A DNA stretch of 64,000 bases from Nisaea nitritireducens (GCF_014904795.1 NZ_JACZFS010000074.1:1-64000), one strand, 5' to 3'; positions 27,274 through 37,544 are shown, counted from the first letter of the stretch. The notes: generated from the letters alone by a model not told the origin. A program made the numbers and translations.

Positions 27274-29079
27274 TTACGCCTCGGCTCGCAACCGGCATTC
27301 CTCACGATAGGGCGTCAGTCGCGGCACCTGTCCCTTGCGCAGCCGCTCCTGCATGTCGGTCCAGTATTTCAGGGTCAGCAGATCGCCATGCGCCTCCCGG
27401 AAAATCCGGCGCAGACGGCGATCCTCGATACGCAAGTGCACCTCCAGCTCCTCGGGCAGGAAGATCACCCCCTCCTCGAAGAACCAGTCCGGAATATCTT
27501 CCTCCCCATCAAACCGGTCCTGATTGGTCCGCACCTTGACGTCGGTCAGATCCTCAATGGCATCGTAATCAAACAGATAAACTTTGCGGATCCCGCTGAT
27601 ACCGTAATTCCGGCCGTCGAGATCCTTGTTGAAGATGTTCGCCGCGGCATTGTTGGCGATGCATTGTCCGAGATTGAGGATCGCGTTCTCCGCATCCTCC
27701 TCCGAAGCGCTCTCCAGGAAGACAGGAAACGGGATCATCTTGATCTGCACGATCAGGTGACGGAACAGCAGCCCTGCCCCGGTCTGGATCACATTGTCGC
27801 CCGCCGCCTCAAGGATCTCCTGGCGCAGCGCATCGGTGAAATAGTCCGCCGGCAGGGTGACGTTATAATAGATGATGTTGTCCAGCATCGAGCCGGCCCG
27901 GTTGATCTCGTGAACCCGGCTGTATTTCTGCAGCACAGACTGGACACCGGGAAACACGCCCCACTTGTAACCCGCCGTCGGATGATCTCGGATCACCTTG
28001 GCGACATAGCCGAGGGACGGCGCCGAGAAGCCGATAGCAACAGTCCCCCGGGAGCCAACCGCATAATCCAGCGTCTCTCCGGATGCCTTCAGCTCATCCT
28101 CGATCTGCCGGATCACGGCGACCTTGCCGATATGATTATAGCCGATGGTGGAATACTGCAGGCCGCGCGGGCGATCCGGCATCAGCGCGAAGAGAAATGC
28201 CGCCATCTCGTGATAATGCTCGGCGGTCACGTGGAAATTGGCCAGCGTCGAGCTGAAGACATATTGCAGATCGTCCGAGCCGAGAATGACCGCGTCGACC
28301 AGAATCCCCTCCGCCTCGTTCAGCAACGCAATGCCGACCGGAACCGGCTCCAGACCGTCACGCAAGATCCGGCCGACGAGATAGGCCCCCCGGTTCCTAT
28401 AGAATCCGGCATCCGCCATCTCGACCCCGTCGATCCGCTCCGCCTCCGGCACCGCTTCGCGGATACGTTCCGCGACAGCGTCAGCATCCGCCGCAAGATT
28501 GCGCCAGGATCGCGAGAACCCGGCCAGAGTCAGCACAGGAACCAACTGCGCACCGTCAACTGGCCCCTCGATATCGAACAGTCGGGTGACGACGGGATGC
28601 GGCGCTTTTTCCTCATCCCGGGCGCGGGCGCTGGAATAAGTCGAGGCGCGCCACATGTCCGCATGCACCTGGCGGCGCACCGAATTCAGGAAGGCATAGG
28701 CAAGGTCGGCATGGTAGAGCCCGTCGATCAGCGGCAGATACTGATCCTCGACATCCGCCCAGAACGCATCCTTGCCCTGCACGTCCGGGCAATGCAGCAG
28801 GATCACCGGCACCAGCGCATTAACCGTGGCTCCATAGATACCGAGCCGCTCCTGGCTCAGAGCCAGAGAGGCCGGCCAGTCCCGTGCCTCGAACGCGGTC
28901 TTGGCAAGATGTGCGATTGCCCGGAAACGGCCATAATAGTCTGTGAAGGCACCATGGATCAGCGCTGCAACGGATTCGATCCGGTCCGCATCGCTGCCGG
29001 CCGCCTCAAGTTCTTCCTGGGCCGCCGCCGTGATGTTCGGTGTTCTGAGTGTTGTCTCGCCGCGCCGGATCGATTGCAC
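27274..29079 (-). CDS. aceK: Isocitrate dehydrogenase kinase/phosphatase
   Basis: A 601-aa bifunctional enzyme that phosphorylates and dephosphorylates isocitrate dehydrogenase, diverting isocitrate to the glyoxylate shunt. Family-specific stretches include FTDYYGRFRAI, GRILRDGLEPVPVGIALLN, TAEHYHEMAAFL, YAVGSRGTVAIGFSAPSLGY (nucleotide site) and the GRNYGISGIRKVYLFDYDAIE segment with metal-binding acids. Length is normal. The start is a GTG at 29079 and no better ATG is in frame nearby. aceA and aceB are not in the window. Confidence 0.95.
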   Translation of the reverse strand: MQSIRRGETTLRTPNITAAAQEELEAAGSDADRIESVAALIHGAFTDYYGRFRAIAHLAKTAFEARDWPASLALSQERLGIYGATVNALVPVILLHCPDVQGKDAFWADVEDQYLPLIDGLYHADLAYAFLNSVRRQVHADMWRASTYSSARARDEEKAPHPVVTRLFDIEGPVDGAQLVPVLTLAGFSRSWRNLAADADAVAERIREAVPEAERIDGVEMADAGFYRNRGAYLVGRILRDGLEPVPVGIALLNEAEGILVDAVILGSDDLQYVFSSTLANFHVTAEHYHEMAAFLFALMPDRPRGLQYSTIGYNHIGKVAVIRQIEDELKASGETLDYAVGSRGTVAIGFSAPSLGYVAKVIRDHPTAGYKWGVFPGVQSVLQKYSRVHEINRAGSMLDNIIYYNVTLPADYFTDALRQEILEAAGDNVIQTGAGLLFRHLIVQIKMIPFPVFLESASEEDAENAILNLGQCIANNAAANIFNKDLDGRNYGISGIRKVYLFDYDAIEDLTDVKVRTNQDRFDGEEDIPDWFFEEGVIFLPEELEVHLRIEDRRLRRIFREAHGDLLTLKYWTDMQERLRKGQVPRLTPYREECRLRAEA

Positions 29080-29173
29080 CGTCCCGCCCCTCCCGTGCCG
29101 GTTTTCCTTTGATCATGAGCCGGGAGCGGTCTTCGGGGAAAGCCCTTTTCGGCGCAAAGGGGCAGACATCAAA

Positions 29174-29203
29174 GCAAAACGGGCGGCCACAAGGACCGCC
29201 CGT
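29174..29203 (-). terminator. Intrinsic terminator after 3-hydroxyacyl-CoA dehydrogenase
   Basis: ACGGGCGG (29179-29186) pairs with CCGCCCGT (29196-29203), loop of 9 nt. On the minus strand the stem is followed by TTTTGCTTT. It ends the thiolase-to-dehydrogenase operon. Confidence 0.8.
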
Positions 29204-29228
29204 CTGCAATCGTGAAGATCTTGCGCGC

Positions 29229-30104
29229 TCAGGCGACCCGCTTGCCTTTTTCGTCGTAGCGGTACCAGCCCCGACCGGCGCGGCGGCCGGCGCGACCGGC
29301 TTTCACCATCTGACGCAGGATCGGGCGCGGGTTGAAGCGCTCGCCATAGGCTTCGTGCAGGATCTCGGCAACCTGCAGGTTCAAGGTGTTGGAGATATTG
29401 TCCATCAGCTCGAACGGGCCGACCGGATGGCCGAGGCCCAGCTTGCAGCCGATATCGATATCTTCCGGCGAGCAGGCGCCTTCCTCGGCGAGCCGCAGCA
29501 CTTCGTCCCACATGGCGAAGAGGATGCGGTTGACGGCAAAGCCGACCACGTCCTTCACGTCGATCGGCGTCTTACCGGCCGCGATGCAGACCTCGCGGGC
29601 GGCAGCGATCACGTCATCGTCCGTGTCCATGCCGCGGATGACCTCGACCAGCTTCATCCGGCTGACCGGGGAGAAGAAATGCAGGCCGAGGAAGCGGGAC
29701 TGGCGCTTTTCGGAGAAATAGGAGGCGAGCACGGTGATCGAGATACTGGAGGTGTTGGAGGCGATGATCGCATCGTCCTTGCAGACCGCGTCCAGCTCTT
29801 TATAGACAGCGGCCTTCACCTCTTCGTCCTCGAACACGGCCTCGATCACCAGATCGCGGTCGCCGAAGCCGGACACGTCCGTGGCGGTGGAAATGTTCGA
29901 CAGTGCCGCCGCCATATCCTCTTCCGCCCAGAACTTCCGGGCGACACCGGATTCGAGCGTCTTCTGGAGACCGGCCATAGCCTTGTCCAGACGTGCCTGC
30001 TCCGGCTCCATCATGACGACGTTCTTGCCGGCCATGGCGAAGACCAGGGCAATTTCGGAGCCCATCATTCCGGCGCCGATGACGCCGATTTTGTTCACTG
30101 ACAT
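29229..30104 (-). CDS. 3-hydroxyacyl-CoA (3-hydroxybutyryl-CoA) dehydrogenase
   Basis: A 291-aa NAD-dependent dehydrogenase. The N-terminal Rossmann motif is GVIGAGMMGSEIA. The catalytic dyad is in GLHFFSPVSRMKLVEVIRG (His) and the following Glu. The signature KDVVGFAVNRIL begins the C-terminal dimer domain, which contains GLGHPVGPFELMD. It oxidises (S)-3-hydroxyacyl-CoA to 3-oxoacyl-CoA. It is the last gene of a beta-oxidation operon with thiolase, SDR and acyl-CoA dehydrogenase. Chain length and exact substrate are unknown. Confidence 0.93.
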   Translation of the reverse strand: MSVNKIGVIGAGMMGSEIALVFAMAGKNVVMMEPEQARLDKAMAGLQKTLESGVARKFWAEEDMAAALSNISTATDVSGFGDRDLVIEAVFEDEEVKAAVYKELDAVCKDDAIIASNTSSISITVLASYFSEKRQSRFLGLHFFSPVSRMKLVEVIRGMDTDDDVIAAAREVCIAAGKTPIDVKDVVGFAVNRILFAMWDEVLRLAEEGACSPEDIDIGCKLGLGHPVGPFELMDNISNTLNLQVAEILHEAYGERFNPRPILRQMVKAGRAGRRAGRGWYRYDEKGKRVA

Positions 30105-30188
30105 CCCATCCTCCTCGAACGGCTTGGTATCTGAAATTCGTTGACCGATTTCGTATAGGCTCCGCCGCGCAGGTTCAAGCGAACCCGA

Positions 30189-31991
30189 CTAGAATCCGTC
30201 CACAGACATGCGGAAGACCGTATCGTCGCCGGATTCGAGCAGACCGAGCGCCGGCTCCGCGCGGGGCAGCAGCCAGGCGAAGACAAAGCCGCAGGTCTCG
30301 ATCTTGCCGTTGAGAAAGGCCTCTTCTTCCGCACCTTCCGCCGCCGACAGCAAACGTCTGGCCGTGACGGTCTGCGCCAGCCAGGCACGGGCGAGAGTGA
30401 TATATCCCGCCGCCTCCATGAAAGCAGACGCGTTCGCCAGCGTACGGCGCGCCTCCTGCCGCAACTCCGGCAACACTTGTTCGGCAAGTCTCCGGAACCG
30501 GCTCGTCGTCTCCTCAAGAGCCGCCGCATGTCCGGCAAAAGCATCAATGGCCCGCGCGTCTCCGACGGTCCCGGCGATGCTGTCCAGAAAGAGAGTGAAA
30601 GAACCGCCGTCCGCCTGTCCGAGCTTGCGGCCCATCAGGTCGATCGCCTGGATACCGTTGGCCCCCTCGTGGATCGGGTTCAGACGATTGTCCCGCCAGA
30701 ACTGCTCGACCGGGAAGTCCCGTGTGTAGCCGGCACCGCCATGAATCTGGATCGCCGCGTCATTCGCCTCCAGCGCCCGGTCGGAAAGGAAAGACTTCAG
30801 GATCGGGGTCAGAAAATCGAGTAGCAACCCGGCATCGCGGCGTACTGCCTCGTCAGGATGCGTACGCTGATCGTCCACCAGCAGCGCGGCTTCCAGGCAG
30901 AGCGCGAGCCCGCCTTCTGCCACCGCCTTCTGCAACAGCAGCATGCGGCGGATGTCGGCATGCTCGATCAGCGGGATTTGCGGACTTGCCGGGTCCTTAC
31001 CGTCCGGATGCCGGCCCTGCGGGCGCGTCCGGGCATAGTCGAGGCTGTGCAGATAGCCGGTATAAGCCTGCGCCACGGCACCGGAGCCGACACCGATCCG
31101 GGCCTCGTTCATCATGTGGAACATGTAGGTCAGGCCGCGATGCTCCTCACCGATCAACTCGCCGATGCAGGGCTCCGTCTCGCCGAGATTGATCACCGTG
31201 TTGACGGTGCCGCGATACCCCATCTTGTGATTGAGCCCGGCGAGCACGACGCCGTTATCCGCCCCCGGATTGCCGTCCTCTTCCAGCCGGTAACGCGGCA
31301 CCAGAAAGAGCGAGAGCCCCTTCACGCCTGGCGGCGCACCCGGCGTCCGGGCCAGAACGAGGTGAACGATATTCTCCGCCAGCTCATGCTCGCCACCGGA
31401 GATCCACATCTTGGTGCCGGTGAGAGCATAGCGGCCGTCGTCACACGGAGAGGCCGTGCTGCGCACGTCTGAAAGCGAGGAGCCCGCATGCGGCTCCGAC
31501 AGCATCATGGTGCCAAAGAAACGGCCATCCATCAGTGGCGGCAGGAACCGCGCCTTCTGACTTTCCGTGCCGTGCGCGGCAATCAGGTTGCCGGCAGCGA
31601 TGGTCAGGAACGGATAGGCGACGGTGGCCAGATTGGCCGCCTGGAAATAGGCAAAGGCGGCCTGCGTCACCACCCAGGGCAACTGCATGCCGCCGAGCGC
31701 CTCGTCATGATGAGCCGCGGCGAAGCCGGCTTCGCTGAAAGCGGCGATGGCGGGGCCGATCTCCGGATGGACAACTACCCGGCCATTCTCGACACGCGGC
31801 TCCTCAAGGTCGGAAGCGCGGTTGTGCGGACGGAATTTCTCGGCCGCGATGCGCCGCGCCGTCTCCAGGATCGCGTCGTAACTCTCCCGCCCCTGGCCAC
31901 GGAAGCGGGGGCGGTCGAGCAAACCGTCGATCCCGAGATGCTGATGCAGCAGGAAGCCGAGATCCCGGTCGCGTATCAGAAAGTCCGCCAT
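30189..31991 (-). CDS. Acyl-CoA dehydrogenase, long (600-aa) form
   Basis: A flavoprotein with the ACAD core (about 40-470) plus a C-terminal extension of about 130 aa, as in the 590-610-aa proteobacterial subfamily. Motifs include TMMLSEPHAGSSLSDV (FAD/substrate), TGTKMWISGGEHEL, NHKMGYRGT, and IQIHGGAGYTRDFPVEQFWRD with NPIHEGANGIQAIDLMGRKL near the end of the core. It introduces the first double bond in acyl-CoA degradation. It lies between an SDR and a hydroxyacyl-CoA dehydrogenase in a single unit. Substrate unknown. Confidence 0.93.
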   Translation of the reverse strand: MADFLIRDRDLGFLLHQHLGIDGLLDRPRFRGQGRESYDAILETARRIAAEKFRPHNRASDLEEPRVENGRVVVHPEIGPAIAAFSEAGFAAAHHDEALGGMQLPWVVTQAAFAYFQAANLATVAYPFLTIAAGNLIAAHGTESQKARFLPPLMDGRFFGTMMLSEPHAGSSLSDVRSTASPCDDGRYALTGTKMWISGGEHELAENIVHLVLARTPGAPPGVKGLSLFLVPRYRLEEDGNPGADNGVVLAGLNHKMGYRGTVNTVINLGETEPCIGELIGEEHRGLTYMFHMMNEARIGVGSGAVAQAYTGYLHSLDYARTRPQGRHPDGKDPASPQIPLIEHADIRRMLLLQKAVAEGGLALCLEAALLVDDQRTHPDEAVRRDAGLLLDFLTPILKSFLSDRALEANDAAIQIHGGAGYTRDFPVEQFWRDNRLNPIHEGANGIQAIDLMGRKLGQADGGSFTLFLDSIAGTVGDARAIDAFAGHAAALEETTSRFRRLAEQVLPELRQEARRTLANASAFMEAAGYITLARAWLAQTVTARRLLSAAEGAEEEAFLNGKIETCGFVFAWLLPRAEPALGLLESGDDTVFRMSVDGF

Positions 31992-32006
31992 CCGGTTCGC
32001 CTCGCC

Positions 32007-32777
32007 CTAGCGCAGGACGAAGCCGCCATCGACGGTGACGACCGAGCCGGTCATATAGGCCCCCTGATCGGACGCCAGCAACAGCAGCGCGCCGTCCAGG
32101 TCCTCCGGCTGGCCAAGCCGGCGCTGCGGGATCGTCTTGACCATTTTCTGACCGGGCTCTGTCTTGAAAAACCCGCTGTTGATCGGTGTTTCGATATAGC
32201 CCGGCGCAATGGCGTTCACCCGGATACCGTAACGGCTCAATTCCAGCGCCATGGCCCGGTTGAGCTGCAACAGCCCGCCCTTGGATGCGCAATAGGTCGA
32301 GAGCGCGCCGATCACCTCTGTGCCTAGCACGGAGGAAATATTGATGATCGACCCGCCGCCGCTCCCCTTCATCTGCCGGGCAGCCGCCTGGGCGACCAGG
32401 AAACAGCCCTTCAGATTAGTGTCGAGGACCTGGTCGTAATCCTCCGGGCTCATCTCCAGAAACGGCTTCTGCACGGCGATACCGGCATTGTTTACCAGCA
32501 CATCGAGCGGGCCGAGCGCGGCCTCCACATTCTCAATAGCCGCCTCGACGGAGGCCGGGTCGGTGACATCCATCGCCACTGCATGGGCCGTCCCACCAGC
32601 CGCGCCAATCCGCTCCGCCAGTTCCTCAAGCTTCGCTGCCTGGCGCGCAGCAACGGCAACGGCCGCCCCTCTGGCGGCCAGTGTTTCCGCGAAACGGGCA
32701 CCAAGGCCCTGGCTGGCGCCGGTGACCAGCGCCACCTTGCCGGTAAGGTCAAAAGACCCGGTAAGGTCAACAGACAT
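32007..32777 (-). CDS. SDR-family oxidoreductase in the beta-oxidation operon
   Basis: A 256-aa short-chain dehydrogenase: TGASQGLG, NNAG, ISSVLGTEV (Ser) and YCASK (Tyr, Lys), with TVDGGFVLR at the C terminus. The ATG at 32777 (MSVDLTGSFDLTG) leaves 14 nt to the thiolase stop; 23 upstream codons overlapping thiolase are unlikely. It may reduce or oxidise a 3-hydroxy/3-oxoacyl-CoA, judging from its neighbours. Confidence 0.88.
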   Translation of the reverse strand: MSVDLTGSFDLTGKVALVTGASQGLGARFAETLAARGAAVAVAARQAAKLEELAERIGAAGGTAHAVAMDVTDPASVEAAIENVEAALGPLDVLVNNAGIAVQKPFLEMSPEDYDQVLDTNLKGCFLVAQAAARQMKGSGGGSIINISSVLGTEVIGALSTYCASKGGLLQLNRAMALELSRYGIRVNAIAPGYIETPINSGFFKTEPGQKMVKTIPQRRLGQPEDLDGALLLLASDQGAYMTGSVVTVDGGFVLR

Positions 32778-32791
32778 GGGAAGCTCCAGAA

Positions 32792-33982
32792 TCAGACGGC
32801 GAGATTTTCGATCAGCACGGCCATGCCCTGGCCCGCACCCATGCACATGGAGATACAGGCATAACGCTGCCCGGATTCCTGAAGGTGATGCATGGCGGTG
32901 ATCGTCATGCGCACCCCGGTCGCTCCCGGCGGGTGACCGATGGAGATGCCGCCGCCATAGATATTCGTCACATCGCGACCGACGCCGAGTTCTTTCTCCG
33001 CATGCAGGTTCACCACCGCGAAGGCTTCATTGATCTCGTAATAGTCGATGTCGGACGCCTTCATCCCGCGCTTTTCCCAAAGCGCGCGAATCGCCGGTAC
33101 CGGCCCGCAGCCCATGATCCTTGGCGAGACGCCAACAATGGTCCAGTCGACAATCCTAGCCACCGGTTCGATCCCTTGTGCTTCGACCGCCGCCCGGTCG
33201 CCGACCAGCACGAAGGCGGCGCCGTCCGTCACCCCACTGGAATTGCCCGGCGTCACCTGTCCGCCCTTGCGGAAGACCGGCTTCAGGGTCGCCAGCTTTT
33301 CCAGCGTGATCTCGGGACGCGGGAACTCGTCCTCGCTCATCAGCCTTGTGCCCTTGCGGCCCTCCGGCACCTCGATCGGCGCGATCTGGCGGGCAAGGAA
33401 ACCGGTCGCCATCGCTTTGCCGGCGCGCTGCTGGCTCATCAGCCCCCAGGCATCCATGTCCTCGCGGCGATGTTGGAAATCCTCGGAGAGGTTCTCCGCC
33501 GTCGCCCCCATCAGACCGTGCCCGAACGGGTCGCTATAGACGGATTCCATAGTGTCTTCGAAGCTCTGCGCGCCACGGATAGCGCCCCAGCGCATCTGCT
33601 GGTTGGCAAAGGGCGCGCGGGAGAAATTCTCGCCGCCGCCGGCCAGCGCGATCTTGCCGTGCCCGGTCATGATCTGCTGCGCGGCGGTGAGGATCGCCTG
33701 GGTGCCAGAACCACAGGCCCGGTTCACCTGCACGGCGCAGCTTTCGTCCTTCATACCGATATTCAGGCCAGCCGCGCGGCCGGTGTAATACCCGTCCGGG
33801 TCGACCGGCAGGACATTGCCCCAGACCACGTGATCGATCTCTCCGGGTGAAATTTCCGCATCTTCCACGCATGCCCTGGCCGCATGGGTCGCCAGCGCCG
33901 TCAGCGGAATGTCCTTCAGCGATTTCCCGAAATCCCCGAACGGCGTGCGCTTTCCGCCCGCCAGAACGATCTCCTGAGCCAT
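32792..33982 (-). CDS. Thiolase (acetyl-CoA C-acyltransferase)
   Basis: A 396-aa thiolase. The nucleophile is Cys90 in NRACGSGTQAI. The other catalytic motifs are NEAFAVVN, GHPPGATG (His; usually GHPIGASG) and CMGAGQG with the second Cys. It cleaves 3-ketoacyl-CoA or condenses acetyl-CoA. It is the first gene of the thiolase-SDR-acyl-CoA dehydrogenase-hydroxyacyl-CoA dehydrogenase unit. The direction suggested by the neighbours is degradation. Confidence 0.94.
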   Translation of the reverse strand: MAQEIVLAGGKRTPFGDFGKSLKDIPLTALATHAARACVEDAEISPGEIDHVVWGNVLPVDPDGYYTGRAAGLNIGMKDESCAVQVNRACGSGTQAILTAAQQIMTGHGKIALAGGGENFSRAPFANQQMRWGAIRGAQSFEDTMESVYSDPFGHGLMGATAENLSEDFQHRREDMDAWGLMSQQRAGKAMATGFLARQIAPIEVPEGRKGTRLMSEDEFPRPEITLEKLATLKPVFRKGGQVTPGNSSGVTDGAAFVLVGDRAAVEAQGIEPVARIVDWTIVGVSPRIMGCGPVPAIRALWEKRGMKASDIDYYEINEAFAVVNLHAEKELGVGRDVTNIYGGGISIGHPPGATGVRMTITAMHHLQESGQRYACISMCMGAGQGMAVLIENLAV

Positions 33983-34074
33983 GAACCCTCACTCCCCTGC
34001 ACCGGCTATCGCGATGCTTCTTTATCTGTTGTTTGGCGCCGGAACTCTGGCCCAAAGGCCCAAGGAAGCGCAAG

Positions 34075-35004
34075 TCAGTCTTCGGGCTTCCGGTCCAGAA
34101 ACAGCTCACCGAACACCGAACCGGTAATGACGATGATCGCAAGGATCTGCGTCGCCGAAAGGTCCTGCCCGAGCACCAGCACGGCGAGCAGGGCTGCGAT
34201 CACCGGTTTCAGGAAGAACAGGTAGCTGCCGCGCGTGATATCCGGCACCGCTGCGAGCCCGCCAATCCAGAGGAACTGGGTGATGGTGGTGTTCCAGAAA
34301 GCGATCACCAGCAGCGAGGTCAGCGCCGGGGTGCCCAGACCGGCCAGCCGGGAGGGCTCGGCCCAAACACCGAAAAACAGGCCGACCACCAGCCACAGGC
34401 CGATCCCCCCGAGCATCATGGTGATGGCGGTGATGCGAAGGGCGCCATAGATCGCAATGATCGGCCGCACCAGAACGGAATAGGCAGCCACGGCAGCGGC
34501 ACAGGCGGTGGCGAGAAAGATCCCGAGCAGGCTTTCGCCGGAGCCCGCCAGCGAGGCGACATAGCCGTCCGTGATCAGCAGGGCGATCCCGACGACCGCG
34601 CAGAGCCCGCTGGCGATCTTGCCCCGGGTGATCGGCGCCTTGTTGATCAGAAGATTGGAGATGGCAACGAAGATCGGGATTGTCGTCACCAGGGTCGCCA
34701 CCTGCGGTACCGAGGCAAAATCGAGCGACCAGTGGAAAACGAGATAGCCGATCGTCACACCGAGCAGGGAGAGGAAGAGCAGCTTCAATCCATGCGTCCT
34801 GAAAGGCGCGACCAGATCACGCGTTCCAGGCAGTACAATCGCCACAAGCACCAGCCCGGCGCCGCCAAGTAAAAACCGCCAGACCGAAAGCTCCGGACCG
34901 GACACTCCTGATAAAACCGCAAAAAATTCCGTGGATGCATGTCCCAAGACGCCGACGAACACCGCTAAATATGCAACCAATGAGTATTTATGCCAGAGCG
35001 CCAT
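34075..35004 (-). CDS. EamA/DMT-family transporter
   Basis: A 309-aa protein with ten hydrophobic spans arranged as two EamA repeats (about 10-145 and 160-295). Typical pieces are LSVWRFLLGGAGLVLV, ISNLLINKAPITRGKIASGLCAVVGIALL and SYLFFLKPVIAALLAVLVLGQDLSATQ, the last being the conserved end of the second repeat. Such carriers export amino acids or other metabolites. Substrate unknown. It is divergent from a chemoreceptor gene. Confidence 0.88.
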   Translation of the reverse strand: MALWHKYSLVAYLAVFVGVLGHASTEFFAVLSGVSGPELSVWRFLLGGAGLVLVAIVLPGTRDLVAPFRTHGLKLLFLSLLGVTIGYLVFHWSLDFASVPQVATLVTTIPIFVAISNLLINKAPITRGKIASGLCAVVGIALLITDGYVASLAGSGESLLGIFLATACAAAVAAYSVLVRPIIAIYGALRITAITMMLGGIGLWLVVGLFFGVWAEPSRLAGLGTPALTSLLVIAFWNTTITQFLWIGGLAAVPDITRGSYLFFLKPVIAALLAVLVLGQDLSATQILAIIVITGSVFGELFLDRKPED

Positions 35005-35080
35005 GGAAGATCCCGTCCCAAATCATATGTCGCAGACAGTCTCCTATAGGTCGCTTGCTCGCAATGTCGAATTAACATTA

Positions 35081-35099
35081 TGCTTATTAATTAAGCATT
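35081..35099. repeat. Inverted repeat in AT-rich intergenic DNA
   Basis: ATGCTTA (35081-35087) and TAAGCAT (35093-35099) form a perfect 7-bp dyad with a 5-nt spacer in the 183-bp AT-rich gap between the EamA transporter and the soluble chemoreceptor. It may be an operator or weak terminator. No other element is seen in this gap. Confidence 0.4.
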
Positions 35100-35187
35100 T
35101 ACTTGTTTTGCTTAGAAATCGTGCATCAGATAGAATCGCCTCTCACCCAAAGCCTCCACCGGCCTCCCATATCCTTGGAAACTTCAC

Positions 35188-36234
35188 ATGAGTTCGTCTG
35201 ACGCCACCACCGACCCGGAACAGATCGTCACGCTCACCGCCGATGTCCGGAACACGGCCGAAACCAAGATCTCGGAAATCCATGCCATTACCGGCCGGAC
35301 CAAGATGCTGGCCCTGAACGCGCTGATCGAAAGCGCGCGGGTCGGCGAGCTGGGGCGCGGTTTTGCGGTTGTCGCCGATGAGGTGAAGGGCGTTTCCGTC
35401 GAGATCGAGCAGATCGCCGACGCGCTGCAGACCGAACTCTCCGGCAAGGCGGAGATGCTGGAAACCATCGGTCGCTCGATTGTCGACCAGCTCAAGGGTC
35501 AGCGGCTTGTCGACCTGTCCCTGAACGCGGTCGAACTGATCGACCGGAACCTGTTCGAGCGGACCTGCGACGTGCGCTGGTGGGCGACCGACAGCGCCAT
35601 CGTCGACTGCCTCGCCGCTCCATCCGACGAAGCCGCCGCCTATGCTTCCAAGCGGCTCGGCGTGATCCTGTCAGCCTATACCGTCTATATCGACCTCTGG
35701 ATCTGCGACGCCAACGGCACCGTTATCGCCAATGGCCGGCCCGAGCGCTACAACGCCGCCGGCCGCTCTGTCTCCAATGCAGGCTGGTTCCGCGACGCCA
35801 TGGCGACCCGGGATGGCGATGAATACTCCGTTGCCGATATCGCGACGAGCGTAGAACTCGACGGCCAGCCGACCGCGACCTATGCGGCCGCGATCCGGGA
35901 AGGCGGCGAGAGCAATGGCGCCGTGCTCGGCGTTCTGGGCATTCATTTCGAGTGGGAGCCGCAAGCACAGACCATCGTCGAGGGTGTCCGCTTCGAGAAA
36001 GCAGAAGCTGGCCGCTCCCGCGCCATGCTGCTCGACGCCGATTTCCGCATCATCGCCGCGTCCGACCGGGAAGGCATCCTGAGCGAGCGTTTCGATCTGA
36101 AGACCGAGGGCCGGGACAGCGGTCATTACACTCTGCCCAACGGCGCTGTCGTCGGCTTCCACAAGACACCCGGCTACGAGACATATGAAGGCCTCGGCTG
36201 GTATGGCTGTGTGATCCAGCAGCCCAGCACCTGA
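35188..36234 (+). CDS. Soluble chemoreceptor-like protein with N-terminal MCP tip and C-terminal Cache sensor
   Basis: A 348-aa protein without TM spans or signal peptide. Residues about 25-85 match the MCP hairpin tip ([20 protein letters not shown] then [12 protein letters not shown]; canonical [18 protein letters not shown]). The rest (about 110-345) looks like a Cache/PDC ligand-binding module: [50 protein letters not shown] and [14 protein letters not shown]. The order is inverted relative to membrane MCPs and the coiled coil is very short, so it may be a cytosolic receptor or an adaptor to a larger array. The ligand is unknown. Confidence 0.8.
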   Translation: MSSSDATTDPEQIVTLTADVRNTAETKISEIHAITGRTKMLALNALIESARVGELGRGFAVVADEVKGVSVEIEQIADALQTELSGKAEMLETIGRSIVDQLKGQRLVDLSLNAVELIDRNLFERTCDVRWWATDSAIVDCLAAPSDEAAAYASKRLGVILSAYTVYIDLWICDANGTVIANGRPERYNAAGRSVSNAGWFRDAMATRDGDEYSVADIATSVELDGQPTATYAAAIREGGESNGAVLGVLGIHFEWEPQAQTIVEGVRFEKAEAGRSRAMLLDADFRIIAASDREGILSERFDLKTEGRDSGHYTLPNGAVVGFHKTPGYETYEGLGWYGCVIQQPST

Positions 36235-36263
36235 TGCTCAGGAAAGGGCCGGCGAGCAGGCCT

Positions 36264-37544
36264 TTATCCCGATTGCGGGATAGCCCGCCTGCCGCCGCCT
36301 AACGGCACCGTCAGCATGACCGCCAGCAACACCATGGCGGCGGAGACCCAGAGCGTCGCCGTCAATCCGGCAAGCTGGTAGACCAGCCCGGAAAGAAGCG
36401 TCCCTGCGAACCGGCCGACGGCGTTCGCCATGTAATAGAAGCCGACATTCAGCGCCACCTTGTCCGCGTCCGAATAGGCGACGATCAGATAGGAATGCAG
36501 CGCTGAATTGACCGCGAACACCACGCCGAACAAAAGCAGCCCGCCGACCAGTATGATGGCCGGAGCATCGCCTGCACCAAACTCGGCAGGCATCCATCCC
36601 GGGGTCAGCCCTGCCGCGATCATGGCCGGTAGCAGCGCCAGAACAGAGCCCCAGAGCACCGCACCGCGCGCTGCCGACCCGGCATCCCGCGTCCGCCGGA
36701 GGAACCGGGGCACCAGCGCCTGCACGATGCCGTAGCCAACCACCCAGACCGCCATGAACAGACCGACACGGTCAAAAGACCAACCGAGCTGGTCATAAAG
36801 GAAGACCGGCGCCCCGACGACGAACCAGACGTCGCGGGAGGCGAAAAGGAAGACCCGGGCAGCGGAGAGAAAGTTGATCTCCCGCGTCTTGGCGAACAGG
36901 TCGCGCTTGACGATCTTTGTCTTCGCCCGGCCGAGATCCGCCTTGATGGTTACGAGAGCAGCAGCGAGGACGACGGCCAGCATCCCGGCCATGGCGTAGA
37001 GCGCATGCGTAAAGCCAAGCCCCTCCAGCATCACCCCGCCGAGCAGAAAGCCGACGCCCTTGAGGGCGTTCTTGGAGCCGGTCAACACCGCCACCCAGCG
37101 GAAAAGCAATCCGGCCTCCTCCGATGCAACCACCAGCTTGACGGCGGATTTGGAGCTCATCTTGGTGAGATCCTTGGCCACCCCGGAAAGCGCCTGCGCC
37201 ACCATCACGTAGCCGACCGAGAACAAAGCCGTCCAGGCCGGGTCCGTGGCCGAGAGCATGAGCAGCGCCGATATCTGCACAGCCAGCCCGGCAAAGAGCG
37301 TGATCCGCAACCCGAAGCGCGCACCGATCCAGCCGCCGAGGAAATTGGTGATGATCCCCATCGCCTCGTACAGCAGGAACAGAAAGGCGATATCGAGCGG
37401 GGTGAAGCCGAGCTGGTGGAAATGCAGCAGCACCAGCATGCGTAACGCGCCGTCCGTCAGGGTGAAGGCCCAATAGGCCCCGGTCACGGACGCATAGGTC
37501 CGCCCGTCGCCGGCCGGCGCAACCTTGTTTTCTGTCTCGGTCAC
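36264..37544 (-). CDS. arsJ: Organoarsenical efflux MFS transporter ArsJ
   Basis: A 426-aa MFS protein with about twelve spans. Stretches such as [47 protein letters not shown] and [15 protein letters not shown] recall ArsJ. ArsJ exports 1-arseno-3-phosphoglycerate made by the neighbouring GAPDH; the unstable ester then hydrolyses outside, giving net arsenate efflux. The GTG start at 37544 overlaps the GAPDH stop (GTGA), as expected for translational coupling; a longer frame into GAPDH is rejected. The call rests on sequence resemblance plus the GAPDH and arsRC neighbours. Confidence 0.9.
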   Translation of the reverse strand: MTETENKVAPAGDGRTYASVTGAYWAFTLTDGALRMLVLLHFHQLGFTPLDIAFLFLLYEAMGIITNFLGGWIGARFGLRITLFAGLAVQISALLMLSATDPAWTALFSVGYVMVAQALSGVAKDLTKMSSKSAVKLVVASEEAGLLFRWVAVLTGSKNALKGVGFLLGGVMLEGLGFTHALYAMAGMLAVVLAAALVTIKADLGRAKTKIVKRDLFAKTREINFLSAARVFLFASRDVWFVVGAPVFLYDQLGWSFDRVGLFMAVWVVGYGIVQALVPRFLRRTRDAGSAARGAVLWGSVLALLPAMIAAGLTPGWMPAEFGAGDAPAIILVGGLLLFGVVFAVNSALHSYLIVAYSDADKVALNVGFYYMANAVGRFAGTLLSGLVYQLAGLTATLWVSAAMVLLAVMLTVPLGGGRRAIPQSG

